Below, piece after piece: positions 1-16,300 of a stretch of DNA of 64,000 bases (position 1 is the stretch's first letter; each line of letters begins with the position of its first letter). Made by a program: the position numbers and the translations under genes. The stretch is from Chondromyces crocatus (lineage in GTDB: Bacteria; Myxococcota_A; Polyangia; Polyangiales; Polyangiaceae): positions 9,594,501-9,658,500 of the forward strand of contig NZ_CP012159.1 of NCBI RefSeq assembly GCF_001189295.1, read 5' to 3'. The notes below the pieces were generated by a model. The model searched no databases, was not told the origin of the DNA, and saw only the letters and a program-made list of their open reading frames with translations.

Positions 1-48
1 AGAGGGACGAAGGTGCCGCTCTCTCACCCACTGCGGCTCGACGCATGA
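1..48 (+). CDS. possible C-terminal fragment of a truncated gene
   Basis: Frame 1 is open from the window edge and ends in TGA at 46-48, giving a 15-residue tail ending in LRLDA. Third positions are mostly G or C, as in real genes here. A perfect inverted repeat follows at once (51-82), and the next gene converges on it from the other side, which is what the end of a real gene would look like. The fragment is too short to assign a family, and it may be chance. Confidence 0.3.
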   Translation, partial: RGTKVPLSHPLRLDA

Positions 49-50
49 CG

Positions 51-82
51 GAGGTGGCATGGCTGACGCCCTCCGCCACCTC
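51..82. terminator. hairpin between convergent ends
   Basis: Perfect 8-bp inverted repeat GAGGTGGC (51-58) / GCCACCTC (75-82) with a 16-nt loop, lying just past the stop of the minus-strand SUKH gene (91) and of the possible plus-strand fragment (48). There is no T tract. The 8-mer GCATGACG directly flanks both arms (43-50 and 83-90), so an alternative reading is a tiny decayed insertion with target-site duplication. Confidence 0.35.
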
Positions 83-90
83 GCATGACG

Positions 91-588
91 TCAACCGCCC
101 TCTTCAGCAATCCTGTCTCGGATCTCTTCGAGCTGGTCCGAGAGAAACGCCCAGTAGCCTTCCACCAGGAACTCCGACCTCTCGATGCAATCGCCGCCCG
201 CCGTTGCACGCAGATGACCGAGGTCACCATCCCAGACGAAGCCCTCTGCGGCGTTGCTGAAATCGCCCTCATCGTGGACCACCATGAAGCGCGCGGGATA
301 GTAGGCGCCGCCTCCTTCCCCGCCACGGAAGGCGTCGAACTCCTTGACGTAGAGCGCCTTGATGTCTGCCTTCTCGGGCAAGCCGTAGAAGAACCAGGTC
401 CGCCTCGCTTCGATCGAGACGCCGCCAATCTCACGCAAGAACTCCTTGTATTCCTCCGGGAGGTCGAAGCCGAGATGGGCTTCTGCTGCGACGATCTCCG
501 CATCGGTGCTGGGCTCGTCGAGCTTCACCCGGGCGCCAAGCGCCTCGATCTCCGCAAGGATCGCCTTCACTTCATCGGCAACAGGCAT
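91..588 (-). CDS. SMI1/KNR4 (SUKH) family protein
   Basis: A 165-aa protein of the SUKH superfamily, whose bacterial members are mostly immunity proteins against polymorphic toxins and are cytosolic. Visible hallmarks are an N-terminal helix pair, the segment LGFDLPEEYKEFLREIGG near residue 40, typical of the SMI1/KNR4 core, and a mid-protein WFFYGLPE strand. The ATG at 588 is chosen because a GGAG sits six bases upstream; the reading frame stays open further upstream to 813, but that stretch has no domain character. It lies 86 bp downstream of the first Kelch gene on the same strand. No toxin gene is adjacent in this window, so it looks like an orphan immunity gene, or its partner lies left of the edge. 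The family call is good; the role is inferred. Confidence 0.85.
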   Translation of the reverse strand: MPVADEVKAILAEIEALGARVKLDEPSTDAEIVAAEAHLGFDLPEEYKEFLREIGGVSIEARRTWFFYGLPEKADIKALYVKEFDAFRGGEGGGAYYPARFMVVHDEGDFSNAAEGFVWDGDLGHLRATAGGDCIERSEFLVEGYWAFLSDQLEEIRDRIAEEGG

Positions 589-674
589 GGCTACTCCGAG
601 GTTCCCATGACCCATCGAGCCAGGGAACCGTCGGGTCGACAAGAGCCAATGCAGGGGTGGCGGAGGCTCGTCGC

Positions 675-4712
<4,038 letters not shown>

Positions 4713-4764
4713 GCTGCTCCCTGAAGGTTTGCGAAGCAGCGTCGCACGGTGCCGACGAGTGACG

Positions 4765-7700
4765 CTACTTCGTTGTTCGTGGGCCTGAGGTGGCAGGGGC
4801 GGCGACGTCGACGAGGTGCGCGAGGGGAAGCGGTGGACGGCAGCGACTGCCGGTCGCCTCCAACGGGAGCGCGGCCGCGGGGAGGCGAGCGCTCCTGCGG
4901 CGGCGTGCGGCGATGGCGAGGGCTGCAGTGAGCAGCCAGGGGGCCGTGGAGGACGTGCCGCCACGAGGGCCGTCGCTCACGCCGGGGGTCACGGTGCAGC
5001 CGTTGCCGTGGAGAAGGGTGCTGGGATCGCCTTCGATCCCGAAGGTCGGGGAAGCGCCGCCAGCGCCAGCGCTGGTCGTGGGCGCGCCGCCGCCTTCGGC
5101 GCTGCCGCCCTCGCCGCCGGTGCCGCCTTCGCCGCCGGTGCCGGTCGGGAAGGTGCCGGGGATCTGGCCGGTGAAGCAGCCGCCAGCGATGCACTCGCCT
5201 TCGGGGCAAGGGGAGCCGTCGGTCTTGTAGGGGTGGACGCAGGAGCCGGTGGTGGGCTCGCAGAAGGCGACGCGGCAGGCCAGGGGGTCGGGCTGGATGC
5301 AGATGAACGGGTTGCTGCCGACGCAGGTGCCGGACTGGCAGGTGTCGGTCAGGGTGCAGGCGTTGCCGTCGTCGCAGGAGGAGCCGTCGGGCTTGGGGGG
5401 GTGGTTGCAGTCGCAGGCGTCGCCGATGCCGTCGTTGTTGATGTCGGCCTGGTCGGGGTTCGGGAAGAGGGGGCAGTTGTCGAGCGCGTCGGGGATGCCG
5501 TCGTTGTCGTCGTCGGGGTCGCAGGCGTCGCCGAGGCCGTCGCCGTCGGTGTCGGTCTGCGGGGTGTTGGGGGTGTCGATGCAGTTGTCGAGGGCGTCGG
5601 GGATGCCGTCGTCGTCGCTGTCGAAGGTGCAGGTGCCGGCGATGCAGGCGTGGGTGACGCACTCCTTGGGCAGGATGCACGGGGCGCCGGGAGGCTTGTC
5701 GGGGAGGCAGGCGCCGCTCGAGGTGCAGTGGGCGTCGGTGGTGCACTGGGTGTCGAGGACGCAGTGGGGGAGGCAGGCGCCGCTCGCGCAGAGGTAGGTG
5801 CCGCAGGACTGGAGGGCGTCAACGCAGGCGCCGAGGCCGTCGCAGGCGCGGGCCTGGATCTGGTTGGGGGGGAGGCAGGTGCCGGCGCCGCAAGGGGTGC
5901 CCTGGGGGCGCTTCTGGCAGGCGCCGGCGCCGTCGCACTGGCCGGTGTTGCCGCAGGGGGTGGCGTCGGCGGGGCAGGCGTCTTTCGGGTCGGTGCCGGC
6001 CTGGATCGGGCCGCACAGGCCGTCGATGCCGCTGCCGCCCGTGAGGGCCGCGGTGCAGGCGATGCACGGGCCGCTGCAGGCAGCGTTGCAGCAGACGTCG
6101 TTGACGCAGAAGCCGCTGGCGCAGGTGATGCCAGAGGTGCACGCCGCGCCGAACGGGAGGCCGCCCTGGGGGCCGGTGTAGAGCTCGGTCTGGGGGAGGG
6201 CGAGGCCGCCGAAATACCCGCCGACGACGAGCACACGGCCGTCGTTCAGTGGGGTCGCCGTGTGATGAAACCGGGCGGCGTACAGGGTCCCGGAGGGAGA
6301 CCAGAGGCCCGTGGTCGGGCTGTAGATGGCGGTGCTTCCGAGGGGGTTGATGGCGAGGCCGCCTGCGACGAGCACGCTGCCGTCGCTCAGCAACGTCGCC
6401 GTGTGGTAGCTCGTGCCGATCGGCAGCGCGCCGGTGAGCGTCCAGGTGCCCGACAGGGGGTCGTACAGCTCCGCGCTCGTCCGGACGAAGCCGTCGCCCT
6501 CACCCCCCGCCACGAGGACGAGGCCGCTGTTCAGCAAGGTCGCCGTCAGCGCGTGTCGCGTGGCGCTCATCGGGATGCCGGTCGACCACGCCTCCGAGAG
6601 GGGATCGTACAGCTCCACGCTCGCCAGGGTGCCAGCCAGCCCGATGCCGCCCGTCACGAAGACGCGGCCGTCTCCCAGCAGGATCGCTCGACCGTCGAAG
6701 CGGGCGTCACTCAGGGCATCGGTGAACGCCCATGTCCCCGACTGGGGGTCGTACAGCTCCGCGCTCGCCATGGCGCCCGCGGGTCCGGTGCCGCCGGCGA
6801 CGAGCACGCGGCCGTCGCTCAGCAAGGTCGCCGTGTGGCTGTAGCGCGCCTCGTTCAGCGCGCTCGTGGTCGTCCAGGTTCCCAGGATGGGGTCGTAGAG
6901 TTCGGCGCTCGCCTGGTAGGCGCTGCCGTTCCAGCCGCCGGCGACGAGCACACGGCCGTCTGCCAGCAAGGTCGCCGTGTGATAGCCCCGCGCGGTGGTC
7001 TGCGCGCCGGTGCTCGTCCACATCCCCGTCCCGGGACCATAGAGTTCGGCGCTCACGAGGGCGCTGCCGGACTCGAAGCCGCCGGCGACGAGGACGCGGC
7101 CGTCGTTCAGCAAGGTCGCGGTGTGCGAGAAGCGCTTCTCGTTCAGCGGGCTGGAGACGACCCAGGAGGTCATGGCTGCAGGCTTGTAGACCTCGGCGTC
7201 GTCGACGTTCTCGCCGCCGACGAGGAGCACGTCACCGCCCGGGAGCGCGGTGGCGGTGTGCATGGTGCGAGGGCGGTTCGTCGATGGGGCCAGGACCCAC
7301 GCGGAGAGGGCGGGGTCGTACAGCTCCGCGCTCGCGAGGACGCCGCTGCTCCCCTGGCCGCCGGCGACGAGCACGCGGCCGTCGGCCAGGCGCGTCGCCT
7401 CGTGACGATGACGCGCCACGGAGAGCGGTCCGGTGGCGGTCCACGTCATCGACACGGGGTCGTACAGCTCCGCGCTCGCTTCGAACCCGGCGTCGCCACG
7501 GCCACCCGTGACGAGCACACGGCCACCGGTCAGCAAGGTCGCCGTGTGCTCGTAGCGCGGGGTGCCCAGCGATCCGGCGGCAGACCACGTGTTCGTGCCG
7601 GGGTCGTAGAGCTCGGCGCTCGCCAGAGGGCCGCTGCTCGCGATGCCGCCCGTCACGAGCACGCGGCCGTCGCTCAGCAGCGTCGCCGTGTGCATGTGGC

Positions 7701-8853
7701 GCCCCGTGGCCAGGGAGCCGACGGTCGCCCAGGTCTCCAGCGTGGGGTAGTGGATCTCCGCGCCGGTGTGGAAGACACCGGAGGCATAGCCCCCTGCGAC
7801 GAGCACGCGGCCGTCGGCGAGCACAGTCGCGGTGTGACCCGAGCGCGCCACGCTCATCGCGTCGGTGTCCGCCCAGGTGTCCGTCAGGGGGTCGTAGCGC
7901 TGGGCGCTCGCCTCGTAGCCACCGCCTCCGAAGCCGCCTGCGACGAGCACACGGCCGTCGTCGAGCAAGGTCGCGGTGTGGTGATGGCGGCTGGCGTTCA
8001 TCGCGCCGGTGGTCGTCCAGGTCCCCGTCTGCGGGTCGTGGAGCTCTGCGCTGTCGTGGAAGTCGACGTTGTCCCAGCCGCCTGCGACGAGCACGCGGCC
8101 GTCGTCGAGCAAGGTCGCGGTGTGGTTGAAGCGCGCGACGCTCATGGGGTTCAGGGGGAGCCAGAGGGGGTCGACCAGGACCGGCGCGTCCGAGGTCGCG
8201 ACCCGCAGGGCGAGGGTCTCGCCCCGGGCTTCGAGCCGCACGTCGATGGGCTGGCCATCGCTCCCGAAGGCGCGCGGGGCGGTCACCTGGAGGCGCGCAC
8301 GACCCGCGTCGTCCAGCAGCTCCACGGCATCGCCGCGCTGGCGAAGGGCCGCGCCGTCGACCTGCCATGTCACCTCGGTCTCGCGGGGGGGGCGCCCCTG
8401 CGCGTCGGGCTGGGGCGTGAGCAGGAGCCACTCTTCCACGCCGCCCGCCGCTGCACGCCAGAAGGAAGAGCCGCCCGCGCGCCGGTAGGTGACGGCGCCT
8501 TCGATCCGCTCGCCCGCACCCGTGGCGCCAGCTTCCCGCACGCGCACCGAGAAGCTGCCAGGGCCGTCGAGCGTGAGCCAGTCGCTGCCGTCGTGGGGGA
8601 GGTGTGCGCGAAGCTGTTGCCAGGTGCCGTTGGGGCCAGGGAGGCCCAGCGCGAAGCCGGTCGGGGTCGGAAAAGGAGAGTCGTCGGCGCCGTGGCCGAG
8701 GACCTCGTCGGCCTGCGCGGGGAATCGTCGGCGCAGGAGGTCCGCGGCGTCGCCCGGCACGTCGTCGGACGCGGCGCAGCCCAGCGAGCCCACCACCATC
8801 AGCATCGAGAGGACGAGCGTGGCGAGCCCCCACAGCCCAAGACCGTTTTTCAT
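4765..8853 (-). CDS. giant Kelch / thrombospondin-3 lipoprotein with MYXO-CTERM-like tail (paralog 2)
   Basis: Predicted 1,362 aa, same plan as its neighbours: lipobox SLGC (Cys26), shared N-terminal domain, fourteen Kelch units (about 236-888), Cys-rich stalk, thrombospondin type-3 repeats (about 1075-1150), a Gly-rich linker and a hydrophobic stretch followed by RRRR near residue 1,320. Unlike paralog 1 it has a tail of about 45 residues after the Arg cluster, which is unusual for a C-terminal sorting tag and may mean a shifted stop or loss of tag function. Unit 7 is the short degenerate blade seen in every paralog. The ATG at 8853 precedes a typical signal peptide; GGGG lies ten bases upstream. 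Only 52 bp separate its stop from the start of paralog 1, so the two are probably co-transcribed. Confidence 0.9.
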   Translation of the reverse strand: MKNGLGLWGLATLVLSMLMVVGSLGCAASDDVPGDAADLLRRRFPAQADEVLGHGADDSPFPTPTGFALGLPGPNGTWQQLRAHLPHDGSDWLTLDGPGSFSVRVREAGATGAGERIEGAVTYRRAGGSSFWRAAAGGVEEWLLLTPQPDAQGRPPRETEVTWQVDGAALRQRGDAVELLDDAGRARLQVTAPRAFGSDGQPIDVRLEARGETLALRVATSDAPVLVDPLWLPLNPMSVARFNHTATLLDDGRVLVAGGWDNVDFHDSAELHDPQTGTWTTTGAMNASRHHHTATLLDDGRVLVAGGFGGGGYEASAQRYDPLTDTWADTDAMSVARSGHTATVLADGRVLVAGGYASGVFHTGAEIHYPTLETWATVGSLATGRHMHTATLLSDGRVLVTGGIASSGPLASAELYDPGTNTWSAAGSLGTPRYEHTATLLTGGRVLVTGGRGDAGFEASAELYDPVSMTWTATGPLSVARHRHEATRLADGRVLVAGGQGSSGVLASAELYDPALSAWVLAPSTNRPRTMHTATALPGGDVLLVGGENVDDAEVYKPAAMTSWVVSSPLNEKRFSHTATLLNDGRVLVAGGFESGSALVSAELYGPGTGMWTSTGAQTTARGYHTATLLADGRVLVAGGWNGSAYQASAELYDPILGTWTTTSALNEARYSHTATLLSDGRVLVAGGTGPAGAMASAELYDPQSGTWAFTDALSDARFDGRAILLGDGRVFVTGGIGLAGTLASVELYDPLSEAWSTGIPMSATRHALTATLLNSGLVLVAGGEGDGFVRTSAELYDPLSGTWTLTGALPIGTSYHTATLLSDGSVLVAGGLAINPLGSTAIYSPTTGLWSPSGTLYAARFHHTATPLNDGRVLVVGGYFGGLALPQTELYTGPQGGLPFGAACTSGITCASGFCVNDVCCNAACSGPCIACTAALTGGSGIDGLCGPIQAGTDPKDACPADATPCGNTGQCDGAGACQKRPQGTPCGAGTCLPPNQIQARACDGLGACVDALQSCGTYLCASGACLPHCVLDTQCTTDAHCTSSGACLPDKPPGAPCILPKECVTHACIAGTCTFDSDDDGIPDALDNCIDTPNTPQTDTDGDGLGDACDPDDDNDGIPDALDNCPLFPNPDQADINNDGIGDACDCNHPPKPDGSSCDDGNACTLTDTCQSGTCVGSNPFICIQPDPLACRVAFCEPTTGSCVHPYKTDGSPCPEGECIAGGCFTGQIPGTFPTGTGGEGGTGGEGGSAEGGGAPTTSAGAGGASPTFGIEGDPSTLLHGNGCTVTPGVSDGPRGGTSSTAPWLLTAALAIAARRRRSARLPAAALPLEATGSRCRPPLPLAHLVDVAAPATSGPRTTK

Positions 8854-9020
8854 GCAGTACCCCGGAAGGCGAAGGCGCCCGTAAGCCAGAACGCGAAGAA
8901 GCGAGCTTCGCACGAGCGTGGTGGTCGAGGCCACACTTCCACAGGTGCTCGGGCTCGCTTTCCCTTTGCAGGGATGTGGACGGCGGCGGACCGCGTCCCA
9001 CGTCGTTCCAGCGAGGTTCG

Positions 9021-9105
9021 AGGAGCGCTCGATGCTGCGGCAGGAGCGCTCGACGCTGCGATGGGTCTTCTACTGCCGGGGCTTCTACTGCCGGGGCTTC
9101 TGCGC
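9021..9105. repeat. short tandem repeats at the 3' end of Kelch paralog 3
   Basis: Two sets. A 20-21 bp unit (AGGAGCGCTCGATGCTGCGG) occurs twice in tandem at 9021-9061. A 15-bp unit (CTTCTACTGCCGGGG) occurs two and a half times at 9067-9105, running over the stop codon of paralog 3 at 9085. They fill much of the 231-bp spacer between paralogs 3 and 2 and look like replication-slippage products; no regulatory role is evident. Confidence 0.7.
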
Positions 9106-12100
9106 TCCCGCGGAGCATCCACGCGGGCGACGGGCCGCCGCGAGGGCAGCGATGGCGGCGATCAACCAGGTGGGGTCGTGGCGGGTTCTGCTCTGGCCCG
9201 CAGCACCTGCCGCGGAGCAGCCGTTGCCGTGGAGGTGGGCGTACACGTCGCCTTCCAGGCCGATGCCAGGCGTCGCGCCGCCCGCGCCCGTGGTGGTGGT
9301 CGTCGTGGGCGCGCCGCCTTCGCCGCTGCCGCCTTCGCCACCGCCGCCGCTGCCGGTGGGGGAGGTGCCAGGGTTCTGGCCGGTGAAGCAGCCGCCCGCG
9401 ATGCACTCGCCGTCGGGGCAAGGGGCGCCGTCGATCTTGACGGGGTGGGCGCAGGTGCCGATGGCGGGCTCGCAGACGGAGAAGCGGCAGGCCAGGGGGT
9501 CGGGCTGGGGGCAGGTGAAGGGGCTGCCGCCGACGCACGCGCCGTTCTGGCAGGTGTCGGCCAGGGTGCAGGGGTTGCCGTCGTCGCAGGGGGCGCCGTT
9601 GGGCTTCGCGGGGCTGGCGCAGTCGCAGGCGTCGCCGAGGCCATCGCCGTTGACGTCGGCCTGGTCGGGGTTCGGGATGAGGGGGCAGTTGTCGGCGGCG
9701 TCGAGGATGCCGTCGTTGTCGTCGTCGGGGTCGCAGGCGTCGCCGAGGCCATCGCCGTCAGTGTCGGTCTGCGGGGTGTTGGGGACGTCGGGGCAGTTGT
9801 CGAGCGCGTCGGGGATGTCGTCGCGGTCGGCGTCGGCGGCGCAGACGCTCGCGAGGCAGGCCTGGCTCTGGCACTCCTTGGGCAGTCGGCAGGGGGCGCC
9901 GAGGGGTTTGTCGAAGATGCAGGTGCCGTTCGAGGTGCAGTGGGCCTCGACGATGCACTGGTTGTCGATGACGCAGTGGGCGTAGCAGGCGCCGCTGTCG
10001 CAGAGGTAGTTGCCGCAGGGCTGGGGGACGTCGACGCAGGCGCCGAGGCCGTCGCAGGCGCGGGTCTGGGCCTGGTTGATGTCGAGGCAGGTGCCAGTGC
10101 CGCAGGAGGTGCCCTGGGGGCGCTTCTGACAGGCGCCGGCGCCGTCGCACTGGCCGGTGTTGCCGCAGGGGGTGTTCTCGGAGGGGCACTCGTCGCCAGG
10201 GTCGGTGCCGACGCGGACCGGGCCACACTGGCCGCTCACGCCGCCGCCTTTGAGGGCGACGGTGCAGGCAGCGCAGGTGCCGGTGCAGGGGGTGTCGCAG
10301 CAGACGCCGTCGGCGCAGAAGCCGGAGGCACAGGTGCCGCCCGAGGCACAGGCAGCGCCGAGGGGGAGGCCGCTCTGGAGGCTGCCGTGGAGCTCGGTCT
10401 GGGTGAGGAAGAAGCCGCCGGAGTGGCCGCCTGCCAGAAGGACGCGGCTGTCTTGCAGCAGGGTCGCGGTGCTCTCCATGCGCCCCCGGAACAGGGTGCC
10501 GACGCGAGACCAGCTGCTGTTGGCCGGGTCGAAGAGGGCGGTGTCGCCGAGCAGGCCGTTCGACGTGCGGCCGCCGGCGACGAGGACGCGGCCGTCGCTC
10601 AGCAGCGCCGCGGTGTGGCCGTAGCGCATGGCGCTGACGGAGAGCGCAGGGGTCCAGGTGCCGGTGCCCGGGTCGAACAGCTCGCCTTGCGCGATGTCGC
10701 TGCCGTGGCCCATGCCGCCGATCACGAGGACGCGGCCGTCGTTCAGCAGCGTCGCGGTGTGGCTGCCCCGCTCGATGCTCATCGGGCTCACGGGGATCCA
10801 GGAGCCGTTGCCTGGATCGTAGATCTCGGCGCTCGCCAGGAAGCTGACGGTGCCATAGCCCCCCGTGACCAGCACGCGGCCGTTGGCGAGCCGGGTCGCG
10901 GTGTGATGGGAGCGGGGGGTGGACATGGCGCCCGTCGTCGTCCAGGTGCCGCCCATCGGATCGTAGAGTTCGGCGCCTTCGTGAACGACCGCGCCCGACT
11001 TGCCACCGACCACCAGGACGCGACCGTCGCTCAGCAGGGTCGCGGTGTGGGCGTCACGCGCGAGGCTCATGGAGCCGGTGGGGGTCCAGACGTTCGTGGT
11101 GGGGTCGTAGATGTCCCCCCTTCGGTCGCCAGTGACCGATCCGGTCACCAGCACGCTGCCGGCGGCGAGCCGTGTCGCGGTGTGGCCGTACCGCGTCGTG
11201 CTCATCGGGCCGGCAGCGGTCCAGGTGCCGTTCGTCGGGTCATACAGCTCGGCGGTCGACAGGTGGCCTCCGTCGCCGTGACCTCCTGCGACGAGCACGC
11301 GGCCGTCGACCAGCGGCGTGGCAGAGGGGCCCGAGCGCGAGACGTTCATGGGCGCGCCAGGGGTCCAGGAGTTGGTGGCCGCAGGCAGGTACACCTCGGC
11401 GGTGGCCCAGGCCAGGCTCCCCGCGATGAGGATGTCGCCACTCTGGAGCAAAGTCGCGGTGTGCTCGGTCCTGGGAAAGACCATGGAGGGCGCGCGGGTC
11501 CAGGTGTCCTGGGCAGGGTCGTAGAGTTCGGCGCTGGCCTCTTCGTCGCCCCCCCAGGAGCCGCCGGTGACGAGCACGCGGCCATCTGCCGTGAGCACGG
11601 CGGCGTGATCGAAGCGCCCTCGGTCCATCGCGCCGACCTCGGTCCAGGTGCCGTTCGACGGGTCGTACAGCTCCGCGCTCACCTGGAGGCCGTCGTTTCC
11701 CTCGCCGCCCGTGACGAGGACGCGTCCGTCACTCAGCAGGGTCGCGGTGTGGCGGTAGCGCCCGATGTTCAGCGAGCCGGTCTGAGCCCAGGTGCCGTTC
11801 GACGGGTCGAACAGCTCCACGCTCGCGAGGTAGCCGCCGTTGCCATAGCCGCCGACGATGAGGACGCGGCCGTCGTTCAGCAAGGTGGCGGTGTGCGCGG
11901 AGCGGGCGAAGGTGATGGGGTCTTCGGCGAACCAGGAGGTGGTGGTCGTCTCGTAGATCAAGACCGAGGAGAGGTGGCTGCCGTTGTAGCCGCCGACGAC
12001 GAGGACGTTGCCGCTGGGGAGCAGCGTCGCCGTGTGACGGAATCGGCCCGGGCCGGGGAAGTTGACGGGGGACCAGGTCCCGCCCACCGGATTGTACAGC

Positions 12101-13050
12101 TCCGCGCTCGGGGGGTAGTCGCCATTGCTCAGGCCACCGATGACGAGGACGCGGCCATTGCTCAGCGGCGTTGCGGAGTGGTAGGCGCGCGGGGCGTTCA
12201 TGGCGCTGGTGAGGGCCCAGGCGCTCGTCGCGGGGTCGTACAGCTCGGCGCTCGCGAGTTCGTCGCCGAAGTGGTGACCTCCGACGATGAGGACGCGGCC
12301 GTTCGCGAGGCGGGTGGCGGTGTGGGCCTGACGCTCGATGCTCATGGCGGCCACGGGACGCCAGAGGGGGTCGACGAGGGCGAGGGCGCCTGCGGTTTCC
12401 ACGCGCAGGGCGATGGTGGTGCCGCGGGCTTCGAGGGTGACGGGGAGCGAGCGGCCGTCTTCGCCGAAGGCGCGGGGCGCGGTCACCTGGAGGCGCGGTC
12501 GGCCCACGTCGTCGAGGAGGTCGATGGCGTCGGCACGCTGGCGCAAGGTGGCGCCGTCGATCTGCCAGGTGAGTTCGGTCTCGCGCGCGGTGGCTGCGGA
12601 GGAGGGTGCAGGATCGAGGAGGAGCCACTCTTCGATGCCGTCGGCCGCGGTGCGCCAGAAGGAGGCGCCGTCGTTGCGGCGGTAGCTGACGGTGGCATCG
12701 ACGAGGTGGCCTGCGCCGGTGGCGCCGTCTTCGCGGACGCGGACGTGGAAGTCACCCGGGGCTTCGAGGTGGATCCAGTCGCTGCCGTCGCGAGGGAGCT
12801 GGGCGCGCACGGAGGGAGAGGTGTCGCGCGGGCCGGGGAGGCCGAGGGCGAAGCCGGTATCGGTGGAGACGGGTGCTGCGTCGGCGGGGTGGCCGAGGAC
12901 TTCGGCGGCGTGGGCGGGGAAGCGCTGGCGTATGCGGTCGGCGGCGCTGCCTCCCAGGTCGTCGCGTGAGGCGCACCCGAGCACGCTCACCACCATCAGC
13001 AAGGTCACGAGGAACGTGACCAGGACCCGCAATCCGATCGAGCTTTTCAT
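9085..13050 (-). CDS. giant Kelch / thrombospondin-3 lipoprotein with MYXO-CTERM-like tail (paralog 3)
   Basis: Predicted 1,321 aa. Signal peptide with lipobox VLGC (Cys26), shared N-terminal domain to about residue 235, fourteen Kelch units (235-887, again with the short seventh unit), Cys-rich stalk, type-3 Ca2+ repeats (about 1073-1147), a Gly/Thr linker and a C-terminal GC-hydrophobic-Arg tail in which the Arg run is weak (RRPRG). The start at 13050 is supported by homology to the MKS start of paralog 4, with GGGG ten bases upstream. That GGGG sits in a potential small stem around the palindrome CGAGATCTCG (13064-13073). A Ca2+-stiffened stalk carrying propellers is the expected structure; binding partner unknown. 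Confidence 0.9.
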   Translation of the reverse strand: MKSSIGLRVLVTFLVTLLMVVSVLGCASRDDLGGSAADRIRQRFPAHAAEVLGHPADAAPVSTDTGFALGLPGPRDTSPSVRAQLPRDGSDWIHLEAPGDFHVRVREDGATGAGHLVDATVSYRRNDGASFWRTAADGIEEWLLLDPAPSSAATARETELTWQIDGATLRQRADAIDLLDDVGRPRLQVTAPRAFGEDGRSLPVTLEARGTTIALRVETAGALALVDPLWRPVAAMSIERQAHTATRLANGRVLIVGGHHFGDELASAELYDPATSAWALTSAMNAPRAYHSATPLSNGRVLVIGGLSNGDYPPSAELYNPVGGTWSPVNFPGPGRFRHTATLLPSGNVLVVGGYNGSHLSSVLIYETTTTSWFAEDPITFARSAHTATLLNDGRVLIVGGYGNGGYLASVELFDPSNGTWAQTGSLNIGRYRHTATLLSDGRVLVTGGEGNDGLQVSAELYDPSNGTWTEVGAMDRGRFDHAAVLTADGRVLVTGGSWGGDEEASAELYDPAQDTWTRAPSMVFPRTEHTATLLQSGDILIAGSLAWATAEVYLPAATNSWTPGAPMNVSRSGPSATPLVDGRVLVAGGHGDGGHLSTAELYDPTNGTWTAAGPMSTTRYGHTATRLAAGSVLVTGSVTGDRRGDIYDPTTNVWTPTGSMSLARDAHTATLLSDGRVLVVGGKSGAVVHEGAELYDPMGGTWTTTGAMSTPRSHHTATRLANGRVLVTGGYGTVSFLASAEIYDPGNGSWIPVSPMSIERGSHTATLLNDGRVLVIGGMGHGSDIAQGELFDPGTGTWTPALSVSAMRYGHTAALLSDGRVLVAGGRTSNGLLGDTALFDPANSSWSRVGTLFRGRMESTATLLQDSRVLLAGGHSGGFFLTQTELHGSLQSGLPLGAACASGGTCASGFCADGVCCDTPCTGTCAACTVALKGGGVSGQCGPVRVGTDPGDECPSENTPCGNTGQCDGAGACQKRPQGTSCGTGTCLDINQAQTRACDGLGACVDVPQPCGNYLCDSGACYAHCVIDNQCIVEAHCTSNGTCIFDKPLGAPCRLPKECQSQACLASVCAADADRDDIPDALDNCPDVPNTPQTDTDGDGLGDACDPDDDNDGILDAADNCPLIPNPDQADVNGDGLGDACDCASPAKPNGAPCDDGNPCTLADTCQNGACVGGSPFTCPQPDPLACRFSVCEPAIGTCAHPVKIDGAPCPDGECIAGGCFTGQNPGTSPTGSGGGGEGGSGEGGAPTTTTTTGAGGATPGIGLEGDVYAHLHGNGCSAAGAAGQSRTRHDPTWLIAAIAALAAARRPRGCSAGAQKPRQ

Positions 13051-13252
13051 CGACGAAGTACCCCGAGATCTCGAGGGCGAGTCTCGCACGAGCGCGGAGA
13101 GTGGAACCACCCCTTCGTCGGCCGGATGGCAGGACTGCGGGGTCGAGCGGGCGGGGCGTCGTGCATGACGTGGGGCGTCGTGCGTGGGGTGCGCAGGGGG
13201 CGTTGTGCGTGGAGGGTGCACGAGCGGAGGGAGGGCGACGTGTCCGTGTCGG

Positions 13253-13312
13253 GCTGCGTGAAACCGGCGGCGTGTCAGGCGGCGTGAAACCAGCGGCGTG
13301 TCAGGCGGCGTG
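13253..13312. repeat. 26-bp direct repeat across the end of Kelch paralog 4
   Basis: A 26-bp unit beginning GCTGCGTGAAACC / GCGGCGTGAAACC is present at 13253-13278 and 13279-13304 with a partial third copy to 13312. It overlaps the stop codon of paralog 4 (13301-13303). The GC skew and simple composition suggest slippage; similar short repeats occur after paralog 3. Confidence 0.65.
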
Positions 13313-16300
13313 AGGCTTTCGGCGCTCGACAGGAGCGCGCGAGCACCTGTGTCGCTGCGTGGCGACGAGGGCCAGTGCGGTGAGCAGCCATGGCGTCATG
13401 GCGGTGCGGGGCGATGTGCCAGGAGCCCGTGACACGGAGCAACCACCGTCGTCGGACGTTCGCCCGGGACCGTTGCTGCCGCTGCTCGTGGTGGTGGGAG
13501 GTCCTCCGCCCTGCTGGCTGCCGCCCTCGCCCGTGGAGCTTCCACCTTCGCCCGCTGAGCCACCCACGCCCGCTGAGCCGCCGCCAGCGCCGCCAGCGCC
13601 GCTCCCCATGCTGGACACGCAGGTGCCCGCGAGGCAAAGGCCGCTCTGGCACGCCTCGGGGCGCGTGCAGGAAGCACCATCGGGCTCCAGCGGGTGACAG
13701 TTGCCGGTGCTGGTGCAGTAAGCGTCGGCGGTGCACTGCGCGTCGGCGGTGCAGGTCTCGATGCAGGCGCCCGCTTCGCAGAGGTAGATGCCGCAGGAGG
13801 TGATGGTGTCGACGCACGCGCCCTGGCCGTCGCACTGCGGTGCCTGCGCTTCGGTGGCGGCGATGCAGGTCGCAGCGCCGCACGAGGTGCCCTGGGGGGG
13901 CTTGTGGCAGGCGCCAGCGCCGTCACAGGTGCCGGTGTTGCCGCAGGGCGTGTCGTCGGAGGGGCAGTGGCCGACCGGGTCGGTGCCGCTCCGAACGGGG
14001 CCGCAGAGGCCGTCGGGGCCGCTGCTCTTGAGGGCGGCGGCGCAGGTGGTGCAGGTGCCGGAGCAGGCGGTGTCGCAGCAGATGCCGTCGACGCAGAAGC
14101 CGGAGATGCAGCCGGAGCCCGGCGTGCAGGCGTCGCCGAGGAGGGCGGTGGCGTGAAGCTCGGCCCGGGAGAGCGCCTGGGTGCCTTCGTAGCCGCCAGC
14201 CACGAGGACACGGCCGTCGTCGAGCAGGGTCGCGGTGGCGAAGAAGCGCTTGTCGTGCATGGTGCCGGCCGAGGACCAGAGGGCCGTGGTGGGGTCGTAG
14301 GTGAGGGCGCTCCCGAGGTAGGCGGTGCCGGCCCAGCCGCCGGTCACGAGCACCTGGCCGTCGACCAGGGAGGTCGCGGTGTGACCGTACCGCGCGACGT
14401 TCAAGGGGGCGGTGGGCGTCCAGGTCTGCGTGGTGGGGTCGTACAGCTCGGCGCTGGCGTTCTCGCCGGCGTTTCCGTGGCCGCCGACGACGAGGACGCG
14501 GCCGTCGCTCAGCGGGGTCGCGGTGTGGTGGCCGCGCTCGGTGGTCATCGCGCTCGTGGGGGTCCAGGTGCCCGTGGTCGGGTCGTACAGCTCGGCGCTG
14601 GCCGACACGGCGCCATCGCCGTAGCCGCCGGCGACGAGGACGCGGCCGTCGTCGAGCAGGGTCGCGGTGGCGTAGGCACGAGGCGCCGTCATCGCGCTGG
14701 TGGCCACCCAGAGGCCCGTGGTCGGGTCGTACAGCTCGGCGCCAGCGACGTCGCCGGTGTCGCCGAAGCCGCCGACGACGAGGACCCGGCCGTCGCTCAG
14801 CGAGGTCGCCCTGTGGTAACCGCGCGCGGTGGTCATCGGGCTGGTGGGGATCCAGGTGTCGGTGTTCGGGTCGTACAGCTCGGCGCTGGCCTTGTAGCCA
14901 GAGTAGTCCCAGCCGCCGGCGACGAGGACGCGGCCGTTGCTCAGCGGGGTCGCGGTGTGGAGGTAGCGGACGGTGGTCATCGCCGCCGCTGCGGTCCAGG
15001 TACCGGTCGAGAGGGCGTAGAGTTCCGCGCTGGCCTCGAAGCCGCTGTCGCTCTCGCCGCCAGCGACGAGGACGCGGCCGTCGCCCAGCAAGGTGGCGGT
15101 GGCGTAGGCCCGCAGGGTGGCCATCGCGCCGGTGGGGATCCAGGGGGTCTCGCCCGAGGGGGTGTACACCTCGGCGAGGGGGTGGGTCTCGCTGCCCACG
15201 AACAGGACGTCACCGCTCGGGAGGGGGGTGGCGGTGTGCTCGGCGCGAGGGAGGATCATCGTGGGGGCGTCGCGCCAGGTGTCGAGGGCGGGGTCATACA
15301 GCTCGACGCTGGCGTCGAGACCGCCGTTTCCCCAGCCGCCCGCGGCGAGGACGCGGCCGTCGTCGAGCAGGGTCGCGGTGTGGGCGTACCGCGCCTTGCG
15401 CAGGGGGCTCGCGGGGGTCCAGGTGCCCGTCGCGGGGTCGTACAGCTCGGCGTGCGTCTCGTAGCCGTCGTTGCTCTCGCCGCCGGTCACGAGGATGCGG
15501 CCGTCGTTCAGCGAGGTCGCAGTGTGGTGGTGGCGGGGGGTGAGCAGCGGGCCCGCAGGAGACCAGGCGCCCGTCGCGGGGTCGTACAGTTCGGCGCTGG
15601 CCATGCCGCCGCCGGAGCCGCCCGCGACGAGGACGCGGCCGTCGTTGAGCAGGGTGGCGGTGTGGTACGCGCGCGCCGCGGTCATGGGGGACGTGGGGGT
15701 CCAGGTGCCCGTGGCGGGGTCGTACAGCTCGGCGCTGGCCTCGGCGCCGCCGAAGAAGCCGCCAGTGACGAGGACGCGGCCGTCGTTCAGCGAGGTCGCA
15801 GTGTGCGCGTACCGGGCGTGGCTCAAGGAGGCGGTGGGGGTCCAGGTGCCCGTGGCGGGGTCGTACAGCTCGGCGCTGGCCTCGGCGCCACCGAGGTGAC
15901 CCCCGGCGACGAGGACGCGGCCACTGGCCAGCAGGGTGGCCGTGTGGCGGTACCGGGCGGTGCCCAGGGGGCTGACGGGCGCCCAGGTGGCCGTGGTGGG
16001 GTCGTAGAGCTCGGCGCTGGCCTCGATGTCGCTTCCGAAGCCGCCTGCGGCGAGGACGCGGCCGTCGCCGAGCAGGGTGGCGGTGTGACCTTGCCGCGCG
16101 GCGCTCATGCTGCCGGCAGGGCTCCAGAGGGGATCGACGAGCACCCGCTCGCCCGAGGTCTCCACGTGGAGCACGAGGGTCGTGCCGCGCGCTTCCAGGG
16201 AGATGGGGACGGGCTGGCCCGCTTCGGTGAAGGCGCGGGGCGCCGTCACGTGGAGGCGGGCTCTCCCCTCCCCGTCCAGCAGGTCGACGGCATCGGCTCG

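Noticed and set aside
4816-12969. An 8.1-kb open frame on the plus strand, 2,717 codons
   Set aside because: It lies opposite Kelch paralogs 2 and 3 and the gap between them. The translation is almost only Ala, Gly, Val, Arg and Glu with no domain, start signal or leader. It is open because the real genes use few codons whose complements are stops.
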